From the NCBI GenBank assembly GCA_009763385.1, contig CM019822.1, positions 26,840,842 to 26,904,841 of the forward strand: a DNA stretch of 64,000 nucleotides, read 5' to 3'. Each line of letters begins with the position of its first letter. The stretch's first letter is position 1. The position numbers and the translations under genes were made by a program. This stretch comes from Coix lacryma-jobi var. lacryma-jobi. Its lineage: Eukaryota; Streptophyta; Magnoliopsida; Poales; Poaceae. This document shows positions 1-9,228 of this stretch, one piece after another. Under the pieces are notes generated by a model, which was not told the DNA's origin, did no database searches, and was given only the letters and a program-made list of their open reading frames with translations.

Positions 1-1322
1 GGCTGCCAAATGCTATCTCTCCTCGACTGCTTTTCAGGGTACCACCAAATTTGGATGAATGAAGAAGATGAAGAAAAAAACAAGTTTCATCACACCTTCG
101 GGCACTTTTTATTTTCGAAGAATGGCAGAGGGCCTCAGAAACGCAGGATCAACCTTCGCCCGCATGACAACTGAAGTCTTCAAAGATGAACATGCAATCT
201 CTGCTTACGTCGATGATTTGGTCGTACAGAGCGAGCTAAAAGAAAACCACATAACAGACTTAGAAAGAGTGTTCAGAAACCTTCGATCCGCCGGACTCAA
301 ATTAAACCCCGAAAAATGTGTTTTCGGGGTAAGCGAAGGAAAACTGCTAGGCTGCATAGTTTCAGCAAGGGGGATCGAAGCAAACCCTGAAAAAATTGAT
401 GCCATCATCAACATGGAACCACCAACGACCAGGAAAGCGACTCAGCGTTTGTTAGGACGTTTAGCAGCACTTAGCAGATTCATCTCCAGGTCCGCCGAGC
501 GAGGGTTACCTTTCTTTGAAACATTGAGAAGCGTTGCACCATTCAATTGGGGACCTCGGCAGCAGAAAGCATTCGAGGACTTGAAAAAATATCTCACCAA
601 CCTGACTGGTTTAACTAGCCCAAGCAAAGGGGACCTGTTACTGCTATATGTCGCAGCTTCGCCTCACGCAGCAAGCGCAGTCCTAATCAAAGAGTTACAC
701 GAGAACAACAGAACAAGGCAAGTCCCGATCTACTATGTTTCAGAAACCCTCGAAGGTCCCAAGCGAAACTACTCAGAGCTTGAGAAGATAGCATATGCCG
801 TGGTCATGGCATCAAGAAAGCTAAAGCATTACTTCCAGGCTTATGAGATCCATGTACCTTCGGCATACCCCCTCGAGAACATTTTCAAGAACAACGAGGC
901 AGTCGGCAGAATAGCAAAATGGGCAGTCGAACTCAACAGCTATGCTATAACCTTCGTCGGGAGAACAGCAATCAAATCGCAAGCACTAGCAGACTTCATA
1001 GCTGAGTGGACACCTGACCCCTGCAAATATGGAAGTCAACAAGACCCATTCTGGACAGTATATGTCGACGGAGCCTGGGGAGCAACTGGAGCAGGGGCCT
1101 CGGCCATCCTAGTCTCGCCATCCGGGTCTAAGCTAAGGTACGCAAGAAGGCTCAACTTCAAATGCACAAACAACTCCGCAGAGTACGAGGCAGTGATACT
1201 AGCACTCTCAAGACTTCGATCGTTGTCAGTCCGAAGGGCAGTCATCAGTACAGACTCTCAAGTCATCGCGGGACACATCGAAAAAAACTATAGAGCGAAA
1301 GATCCAGAGCTACAAAAATACC
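1..1322 (+). pseudogene. pol: Outer pol, part 1: RT and two RNase H domains (broken)
   Basis: The frame starts inside reverse transcriptase (LLDCFSGYHQ), then the catalytic YVDD motif (near 210-220), the Tat-type retroviral RNase H, and a second RNase H of archaeal type with DGAWGATGAG, NNSAEYEAV and TDSQVIAGH blocks (about 1050-1300). The first ~80 bases read in frame 1 and the rest in frame 2. A run of seven A at about 77-83 has one A more than the frame needs, so RT is frameshifted. The domain ends where the inner element is inserted at 1323 and resumes at 14545. An apparent continuation to 1399 is only LTR sequence. Function: replication of the element's RNA; this copy is inactive. Confidence 0.92.
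1318..1322. repeat. Target-site duplication, left (ATACC)
   Basis: ATACC directly precedes the inner element and is repeated at 14540-14544. Removing one copy plus the element restores an open second RNase H frame in the outer pol. Confidence 0.95.
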
Positions 1323-2024
1323 TGTTGGTTGTACACTTGCCCAACCTCCGCTCACGTGCGGGGAGTGGCGAAGGTTGCCAACTGTCTGAACTGGACTGAG
1401 TTTTAGTAGGAACCGAAACCAATGCGAAGGTTTAAGAAAGCGAGGGCAAAGTTTAAGGAAGCGAGGCCAGTGCTTATGTGGCTCTATTCCCAAAAAATGC
1501 CGCCCCTTACACTGTTCACCCCCCCAGTATTTATAGGGGATACCTAGGGGTGCTGACCAAATTACAAAAGGGTACAGAAAAGATTCCTCTGCGTCGTAAA
1601 CACAGGGGGCAGAATCGTACAAACACAACTAGGCCGAAACCCTAGCTTGCTCTCCACGCGCCCGCCGCCGCTTGGTTCGTGATCACCTTCGCTGAAATGC
1701 AGGGCTGACCTTCGTCATGCGAGGATATCCAAACTGCTGCGAAGCCCGGGTACCTTCGCCTCCCACTAAGGCCTGGGCCTCTAGGCGAAGGTTCGCGGCC
1801 TCGCGAAGATTGCTCTCAGCGCCCTCCGCGTCCTCTGCCTGTGAGAACTTACAAAGCCAGTACGAAGGTTGGGTTAGTACTCGAGGGCCAGAATAGCGAC
1901 TTGAAGGACTTAAGGGACTTTGCAGATAAAGGGGCGGGTTTCCCCGAAGGTACGCGAGTCGTGCGGGGGTCATCTTATTGAGTCAGCGCGCGTGGCACCA
2001 CTGCCGAGGGTCTCTTCCCCAACA
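1323..2024 (-). repeat. Inner element, 3' LTR
   Basis: 702-bp LTR bounded by TGTTGG and CCAACA, about 98% identical to 13838-14539. It holds the same TATTTATA motif (1528-1535, a TATAAATA box in element orientation). A purine-rich tract in element orientation abuts it at 2025-2036. Confidence 0.95.
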
Positions 2025-2036
2025 GTAGCCCCTCGA
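2025..2036 (-). other. Polypurine tract, inner element
   Basis: The minus strand reads TCGAGGGGCTAC directly before the 3' LTR. The outer copy has the near-identical CGAGGGGCTAC at 21500-21510. Confidence 0.6.
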
Positions 2037-2242
2037 TGCCTTGGATCTAAAGAATAGCATTTAGGCCCAAGCAGCGCCCTTTGACGGGAAACGTAACGAG
2101 ACCCTTGGCAGTGACGCCCGCGACTGCTTTGGGCCGGGCCGTTACACTGTTGTTTGCACTGTTTGGGTCCGTCTCGTTTTTTGCGCCGAGTTTTTCGGTT
2201 GTCGTGTCGCTTTCATAGGGTGAGGAGGCTCGTCTCCCGTCC

Positions 2243-2250
2243 TATAAATA
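2243..2250 (+). promoter_or_regulatory. TATA box of antisense gene, inner copy
   Basis: TATAAATA 155 bp upstream of the ATG at 2398 and about 220 bp inside the 3' LTR edge. The outer copy has the identical box at the identical distance. Confidence 0.7.
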
Positions 2251-2397
2251 GAAGGGGTGGGTGAGGAGTTTGGATTGTGCCCTCCTTTGCTATAGCCATC
2301 CTGCTGTTGCAATTTGCTTGTAGCGAAGGTTTATTTTAGCTTGCGTGCGAGGGTTGAGGCAGGCGTTCGTTGTTCGATAGCGTTAGCAGCTGAAGAG

Positions 2398-4932
2398 ATG
2401 GCTAGGTTGAAGCAAACTGCTCGTGTTGTTACTCCCACTGCCGCGGATGAGGGGATTACCTTCGAGTTCGGACTCAGCCGAGTTTGCACCACTGATATTG
2501 CATCTTATGTCAGGTGGGGTTGGATCGAGGAAGGTAAGGCGAGGACCAGTGCTGGGGAGACAGTGCCGAGGCCGGACGCAGATGAGGTTGTTGTATTTGA
2601 GGAGTTTTTTTCGGCCGGTCTGCGATTCCCTGTTGACTCTTTTGTGACCTCGGTTTTGCGAAGGTTCAACTTGCGCTTCCACCAGCTCACACTCTCATGC
2701 TTTACGAAGATGTCAGTCTATATTTGGGCGTGCCGTTCTCAGGGTATTGTTCCTCATGTCGAGGGGTTTGTTCGGACCCATCGTGTGCACATGCAACCTC
2801 GCAAGATCTCGGATCGCGAAGGTAACACCAGTCTTGGACAGTTTGCAGTATACACCTTTTGCCATCGTGCTGGGTCGGGGTTGCCGGTGCAGGCCCAGAA
2901 AAATAAGTGGACTAGTGGGTGGCAGGAGTCCTGGTTTTACTATAAACTTAGTGGGAATGCAGAGCTCTGCGGCGAGCTTTCGCCACTTGGTGATGTTAGC
3001 GTTGAAGCTATGATGAGCCCCGAGGCTCACGCTTCTGTTGATTGTTTGCGGGTTGTGGCGCGGTCTCAGTGTGCTCGCGACTTGGTCGAGGAGTACTGTT
3101 GCGCTAAGATTTGGCCCCTCGGCCGGAGACAAGCGTGGTTTGCAGTCGAGGAAGACTCGAGGTACGAGGGTAGGGGCTTGAAGAAGCCGAAGGTTGACCT
3201 TGAAAAGGTTTGGGATAAACTTCTCAAGAAATTTCCCAGGCGAGAAGATGGGGTCGAAGCAATCTACAAGCGTGTTCAGGGGTGGGCTGTAGAACTTGTT
3301 GGAAAGCTTTCCACGTTGGAGACAAAAGCAATCCATAGCTCGGTAGGTAGCGGAGGTCGGGTTAACAGGATGTTTGACAGTCTTGGGGTTCAGTATGTGG
3401 ATTGGCCTGCTCCGTCGAGCGAAGATGCGCCAAAGAAGAGGAAACATGCTTCTGCAGAGGGGAAAGTTGCTTCTCGGCCGAAGAGGGGTCGCGGCCGTGG
3501 CCGCGGTAGCACCGGCGGCCGAGTGAAGGCGCTAGCGATGAAGGTCTCGGTAGGTTCGGGGGCTGCCGGCACTTCTTCTTCCTTGGCCGTTGGTGCAGGC
3601 GGCCGAGGTGCTGGTAGGGTTGGAGGACGGGTGCCCCGTGTTGGCGGGATTAATGCATTGATCCAAGTCTCGGACGACGAAGGCATCTCCGATGAGGAAG
3701 AGAAAGAGGGAGAGGGTGGGGATGAAAAGGAGGGGTGCACTGAGGAGGACTCGTCTGATGAAGACAGTGATTCTTCAAGCAGCGAGGGTGGTTCTGATGA
3801 GGATGTGAGCATTGAGGATGACCGTGGGAAAAAGATTGTCTCGTCCAGTGGTGGTGCTCCGGCTGTCCGGAGTATTGACGACATTGTTCGGGACTTCGGG
3901 CCGAGGAGTCCTCCGCGAGGGTCAATTCCTTCGTTTGCTGGATCGCATCTGTGGGTCAACGGTTTTGAGTTTTCCGGTGAACTTGAATCTGAGCGAACCC
4001 CCGGGAAGAGACCGTATGGCGAGGCTAGCCGATCGAGTCTTCCTTACTTCGCTAAGAAGCTTGGTGTCTGCGATCCGGCGACTGAGCTATTCACAAGCCC
4101 GGACCTTCGGGATTGGCACCTGCAGTGCGGCCCGGAGGAAAAGCGTTTTTTAGGCCGTATCTTCGGCCGTATATGTGTGCCGGAGGCTGAGGTTTGTCTC
4201 GCCGACCAAGCTGTTGGGGATACCTTTGACGATGTGGACGTCAAGTTGGCAGAACTGATGCTCCTGAATCGCGCAGCCAGGCGTAAAGTTGGGTCTGATA
4301 TGGAATTTATGAGTGGTCATATCTCCGAGCTTGAGAGAGAGAATGCCAGGCTCAGCCGAAGCTTGGATAACAAGGAAATTGAATTAAAGAGTGCTTCGGA
4401 GAGAGCCGTCAAGGCCCGAGAAGAGGCGGTTGAGGTGGCGAAGCGTAATGCAGATCTAATTGAGGCGGTCAAAGAGAAGGATAAGGCTTTGGCGGCTGCC
4501 GAGGGTCGGCTTGATGATTTGAATAAATCGTGGCGGACGAGCATGGAGAAGATTAAACATAAGCTCGATTGTTTTTTGATCGAGGCTGGCGGCTCTGCTG
4601 GGGAACCTTTGACTGTCGCTGATGCTGAAGCGTTCGAGGGATGGATTGGAAATGAGCTTGACGTGTTCAGCTCTTTGGTTGAGAATGCCGCCGACTTTGG
4701 TTGTTATGCCGGAGCTTTGGCTATGGCTGGGACCCTTCGGCAGGCTGACTGCGATCACCTTCGGAAGATCAGAAGGCCGAATCACGTCTTCCCAAGTGTT
4801 GATGTGGTTCGTCAGATGAAGGTTGATGATGCGGAGGTTCGAAACTGCGCGGTGCGTTTGCTCCGTAAGTTTTGGATCGACGGTGGCGGTCGTGTTTTTG
4901 CTTTTGAAGAAGCGGCAGAAGCTACGCGTCAC
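2398..4932 (+). CDS. Antisense retroelement gene, inner copy, exon 1 (Transposase_28-like protein)
   Basis: The ATG at 2398 (MARLKQTAR) is chosen because the outer copy has the same start in the same context; the open frame upstream to 2314 lacks an ATG. Exon 1 gives 845 codons and ends at CGTCAC/GTACTG. In order: residues about 19-220 resemble the plant 'putative gypsy type transposon' family (Pfam Transposase_28, by recall; blocks FEFGLSRV, VRWGWIEEGKARTSAGE, FFSAGLRFPV, VHMQPRKI). About 345-385 are basic (KKRKH, RGRGRGRG). About 424-480 are very acidic Ser/Glu/Asp. About 636-720 are a predicted coiled coil (ISELERENARLSRSLDNKEIELK). Transcription would run against gag-pol. Function unknown; the layout suggests a nuclear, chromatin- or nucleic-acid-associated protein (inference). 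Confidence 0.8.
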
Positions 4933-5021
4933 GTACTGACTTTGTATGGATTGCTATTTCTATGTCACCGTGCCTCCGGATGATCAAGTTGTTATTCTAA
5001 TTTGGTGATCTGTTTTGGCAG

Positions 5022-5306
5022 GCTTAGAGAGATGCGCAGCCTTCGCCAAGCGGAGCTGAAGATGTTGCCGGAAGCTCCAAGTCCGCTCCTGAGCCCAGTG
5101 CCGCAGAGGTCGCTCCAGCAGAGGAGGTGCGTTCGGCTGAGGATACTTTGATGGCTGGAGAGGCTAGCGTTGAAGAGTTGGTAGCTGAGAAGTCGCCAGA
5201 GATCCTGGGAGCTGCTGTCAGCGAAGGTGTAGATGCTGCCGCCGGCGGAGGTCTAAATGTTGCCGCCTCCGACGCTGGAGCGGATCAACAGGGGGAGGGT
5301 GTGCAG
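5022..5306 (+). CDS. Antisense retroelement gene, inner copy, exon 2
   Basis: Bounded by acceptor TTTTGGCAG and donor GTGCAG/GTTTGA, phase 0 at both ends, 95 codons, Ala/Glu/Ser-rich and acidic. With the acceptor at 5021 the second codon is TAG (outer copy: CGG). Using the next AG (5027) as acceptor removes six bases and the stop while keeping phase. An open frame seen from 5127 on is part of this exon. Confidence 0.65.
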
Positions 5307-5415
5307 GTTTGATAACTTAGGTTTTCGTGGGTGCGGAGGTTGCTTTGTAAAGGGTGTGGTTGTTGTAATAACTTGATGATGCTGAGACAGTTCTCCTATT
5401 TTGTGTAAAATGCAG

Positions 5416-5967
5416 GTTCCTGACGGAACCGTGCTAGAAGTATTTGACGTGACGCCCTTGACGTTAAATTATCAAGACACCTTTATAACTGGTGAATCGT
5501 GGGCTCGGGCTAGGCTTAAACACCCTTCGCTATCTTTTGAGCATTTTTGGTGGTCGAAGGTCCGCAGATATGATTTGAAGAATAGCAGGTCGAGTCGTTT
5601 TTGGCGCGAAGCGGATTATACTGATCGGCAAGCTACACGTTTTTTGTTCGGTACTTCTTCGTCCGAGCCCGCTGCTGTTGATGATGATATTGATGATAGG
5701 GCGGCTTTGGATTTTTTGTTTGATCGAAGTGAACTACAGGTTGGGTCTGATGGTGCGATTGTTATTCTGAAGGAGGAGCCTTCGGAAGTTAGTGATGCGG
5801 ATCGAAGATATATGTATAGAGCGAGGGTTTTGTCTGGGGAGTTGCCTATTGTTCCAGTTGCTCCATTGTTGTGGGGACCCATCATTCCCGTGGAAACGGG
5901 GTTCGAGGAGGGTGTCGAGGGTTTGGATGATTTAATGATGATTGAGGATGGTGGTGAATCCTTGTAA
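5416..5967 (+). CDS. Antisense retroelement gene, inner copy, exon 3
   Basis: Starts after acceptor AAAATGCAG (5415) with GTTCCTGACGG, phase 0, 183 codons plus stop. Blocks TVLEVFDVTPLTLNYQDTFITGESW and FWWSKVRRYDLKNSRSSRFWREADYTDRQA are shared with the outer copy, followed by acidic stretches. Separated from exon 2 by a 109-base intron. Confidence 0.75.
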   Translation, partial: VPDGTVLEVFDVTPLTLNYQDTFITGESWARARLKHPSLSFEHFWWSKVRRYDLKNSRSSRFWREADYTDRQATRFLFGTSSSEPAAVDDDIDDRAALDFLFDRSELQVGSDGAIVILKEEPSEVSDADRRYMYRARVLSGELPIVPVAPLLWGPIIPVETGFEEGVEGLDDLMMIEDGGESL

Positions 5968-6066
5968 TTTGAATTTTTTCTATTGATTGTATATGACACT
6001 GTTGTCTGAGGCAAACAACCAATGATATTGTTCTGTTGATATTTTGTGATTTGATCGAAATAATTA

Positions 6067-7203
6067 TGAGGCTTGCGTGAAAAATGCTGAGGCTTGCGCA
6101 GCGTTTTCTTAGACTGATTTGTGAAAACAGCAACGCCCCTTTTCTTTTTTTAGCGAGGCTCGCGTTTCGTTAGACTGAGATGTTTGGTGAAAAACAGCGA
6201 CGCCCCCTTTCTTTTTTAGCGAGGCTCGCATAGTGCTCTCGTAAGCTGATTTGTGAAAGCAGCGACGCCCCCCTTTCTTTTTTAGCGAGGCTCGCGTTTC
6301 GTTAGACAGATGTTTGGTAAAAAACAGCGATGCCCCCCCTTTTTTTTGCGAGGCTCGCGTTTCGTTAGACAGATGTTTGGTAAAAAACAGCGACGCCCCC
6401 TTTCTTTTTTAGCGAGACTCGCGTTCCGTTAGACTGAGATGTTTGGTAAAAAACAGCGACACCCCCTTTCTTTTTTAGTGAGGCTCGCGTAGCGCTCTCG
6501 TAAGCTGATTTGTGAAAGCAGCGACGCCCCCTTTCTTTTTTAGCGAGGCTCGCGTTTCGTTAGACTGAGATGTTTGGTAAAAAACAGTGACGCCCCCTTT
6601 CTTTTTTAGCGAGGCTCGCGTAGCGCTCTCGTAAGCTGATTTGTGAAAGCAGCGACGCCCCTTTTCCTTTTTAGTGAGACTCGCGTTTCGTTAGACAGAT
6701 GTTTGGTAAAAAACAGCGACGCCCCCTTTCTTTTTTTTTGCGAGGCTCGCGTTTTGTTAGACAGATGTTTGGTAAAAAACAGCGACGCCCCCTTTCTTTT
6801 TTAGCGAGGCTCGCGTTCCGTTAGACTGAGATGTTTGGTAAAAAACAGCGACGCCCCCTTTCTTTTTTAGCGAGGCTCGCGTAGCGCTCTCGTAAGCTGA
6901 TTTGTGATAGCAGCGACGCTCCCTTTCTTTTTTAGCGAGGCTCGCGTTTCGTTAGACTGAGATGTTTGGTAAAAAACAGCGACGCCCCCTTTTTTTTAGC
7001 GAGGCTCGCGTAGCGCTCTCGTAAGCTGATTTGTGAAAGCAGCGATGCCCCCTTTCTTTTTTAGCGAGGCTCGCGTTTCGTTAAACAGATGTTTGGTAAA
7101 AAACAGCGACTCCTTTCTTTTTTAGCGAGGCTCGCGTTCCGTTAGACTGAGATGTTTGGTAAAAAATAGCGACGTCTCCTTTCTTTTTTAGCGAGGCTCG
7201 CGT
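6067..7203 (-). repeat. Tandem array A, inner copy (about 65-bp units in higher-order arrangement)
   Basis: About 18 units of 64-67 bp sharing GACGCCCCCTTTCTTTTTTA and GCGAGGCTCGCG. Two main unit types alternate: a (TTCGTTAGACTGAGATGTTTGG, with a shorter form lacking TGAG) and b (TAGCGCTCTCGTAAGCTGAT). Their order repeats with a longer period of about 390 bp. Confidence 0.9.
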
Positions 7204-7207
7204 TTGA

Positions 7208-7802
7208 CTTTTTTGGGCTTCGCGCCTCCCCTTGTCTTGAGTGGAGGTGAATTTTTCTTCTTTTAGCGAGCCCCTGGCGTGTTTTGCGAGGGTGTTCGAC
7301 TTTTTTCGGACTTCGCGCCTCCCCTTATCTTAGGTTGAGGTGAAGTTTGCTTCTTGCAAGCCCCTGGCTTGTTTTGCGAGGGTGCTCGACTTTTTCGGAC
7401 TTCGCGCCTCCCCTTATATTAGGTGGAGGTGAAGTTTGCTTCTTGCGAGCCCCTGGCTTGTTTTGCGAGGGTGCTCGACTTTTTCGGACTTCGCGCCTCC
7501 CCTTATCTTAGGTGGAGGTGAAGTTTGCTTCTTGCGAGCCCCTGGCTTATTTTGCGAGGGTGCTCGACTTTTTCGGACTTCGCGCCTCCCCTTATCTTAG
7601 GTGGGGGTGAAGTTTGCTTCTTGCGAGCCCCTGGCTTGTTTTGCGAGGGCGCTCGACTTTTTCGGACTTCGCGCCTCCCCTTATTTTAGGTGGAGGTGAA
7701 GTTTGCTTCTTTTAGCGAGCCCCTGGCGTGTTTTGCGAGGGTTCTCGACTTTGTCTGACTTCGCGCCTCCCCTTATCTTAGGTGGAGGTGAAGTTTGCTT
7801 CG
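7208..7802 (-). repeat. Tandem array B, inner copy (about 89-bp unit, 7 units)
   Basis: Seven units of roughly 89 bp, each with the blocks CTTCGCGCCTCCCCTT, GGTGGAGGTGAAGTTTGCTT and GCGAGCCCCTGGC on the + strand. Unit starts recur near 7225, 7317, 7406, 7495, 7584, 7673 and 7765. No ORF is supported. Confidence 0.9.
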
Positions 7803-7972
7803 AAAAGAAAAAAAGGTTGTTTTTCGAAGCAATCTTAGCGGGTCTCCATCGATTGTAGCGCTCTTTGAAGAAGAGCTGCTTTTTTCGATGTTTGCGAGTA
7901 AAGACTTGGAGATTTTACTTTTTTGGGGGTTCTAGCCTGTATTAATGATTTGGATACTGCCTCGTTAAAAAA

Positions 7973-7992
7973 CCTTACGCCCCTTCGTAAGG
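7973..7992 (-). other. Conserved hairpin after pol, inner copy
   Basis: A perfect 7-bp stem CCTTACG/CGTAAGG with a 6-base loop. In gag-pol sense it is followed by a T run and lies about 100 bases after the integrase stop. The outer copy has the same structure at 16078-16097. Confidence 0.6.
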
Positions 7993-8094
7993 AAAAAGAG
8001 TGCAGCTCCTTTTGTTTTTGTTACATTCATAGAAATGGAAGAAAACATGAATGAGATAATAAATTACATATTGCGAGGGCTCGCTAAGGCTCCG

Positions 8095-9228
8095 CTATGG
8101 GTAGTATTTGCGGAGGTCGTCGATATTCCAGGTGTGAGGCAGGATGTTCCCCTCGCTGTCAGAGAGGTGGAAGGAGCCAGGACGATTGCAATCTGATATC
8201 AGGTATGGACCTATCCATTTTGGCTGAAATTTTCCCGCCATGCTGGCGTTTTGTTTTCGGATGAGGATGAGGTCACCCTTCTGCAAGTTTTTGACTCTTG
8301 CCTTTTTGTCTCTCCATTTTTTGGTTTCTTCTTGATACTTGCGAAGGTTGTGCACTGCGTTGCATCTTGTTTCTTCGAGCAAATCTTTGTCGAGCAGCTG
8401 GTTTTTTTCATCTGGTTCGAGGGTTGTTCTCAGTGATTCGTGCTTCAATTCTTCTGGTAGCACAACCTCTTCCCCAAACAAGAGCTTGAAAGGTGTGAAT
8501 TTGGTTGCTCTACATTCCGAGGTGTTGTGAGACCAGGTGACCGAGGTTAACTCTTTCGCCCACTTTCCCTTGGGCCTGCCTTGCATTTTCTTGGATATGG
8601 CTTGGAAAATCGTTGCATTGGCTCTTTCAACTAAACCGTTGGATTGAGGGTGCCGAACTGAGGCGAAGCATAAGATTGTTCCGATTTGTGCGCAAAATTC
8701 TTTGAAGACTTCGCAGTCAAACTGTGTGCCGTTGTCGACGGTTAGATGTTTGGGGACGCCGAATCGGCAAACTATCTGTTGCCAGAAAAACTTTTTTACT
8801 GCGAGGGAGGTAATGGAGGACAGTGGTTTTGTTTCAATCCACTTTGTGAAGTATTCCACGGCTACCACCGCGTAATGAAGGTTTCCTGGAGCCGTTGGTA
8901 GTGGGCCCACGAGGTCCATTGCCCACCTTTGTAGAGGCCATGTTGGGCATATGAGAGTTGTAGGAGCCCCTGGGGCGTTTTGGTTTTTTGCCATTAGTTG
9001 GCAACCCTCGCAATGTTTGACGATATTTTCTGCATCTCTTAGCGTTGTTGGCCAGTAGAAGCCTTGTCGGAAAGCTTTCCTAACTAATGCCCTCGGGCCG
9101 TTGTGTGAACCACAGATGCCTTCGTGGATAAGTTTGAGAATGTCATTTCCTTCAGACTGTGGGACGCATTTGAGCCATGGCGAGGTTACTGACGCTTTCT
9201 ACAGAATGTTGTCCACAATCTTATACCC
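8095..9228 (-). pseudogene. pol: Inner pol, part 3: integrase
   Basis: Same frame as the preceding RNase H. A second stop, TAG at 9201-9199, lies 10 codons after the first. An HHCC zinc finger precedes the core (IHEGICGSHNG ... KHCEGC). The core from 8994 has catalytic D27, D87 and E123 (DD35E spacing, counting from the Met at 8994) in AMDLVG, TVDNGTQ and GLVERAN, then a C-terminal domain with LQKGDLILIRKQN and WIGPYLI, ending with a stop at 8097-8095. The core is uninterrupted for 299 codons. Role: insertion of element DNA into the genome. Confidence 0.92.

Noticed and set aside
1323..1399. Continuation of outer pol into the LTR
   Set aside because: The frame runs on by chance after the insertion point. 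The true continuation lies at 14545.
2314..2397. Upstream extension of the antisense gene to a TTG at 2314
   Set aside because: No ATG there, and the outer copy lacks the same extension. The shared start is the ATG at 2398.
2713..3959. Long minus-strand frames opposite antisense-gene exon 1
   Set aside because: Shadow frames of a long GC-rich coding exon; the outer copy does not keep them.
6067..7802. CRISPR-like array
   Set aside because: Repeats are directly adjacent with no unique spacers, in a plant retrotransposon. They are tandem repeats.
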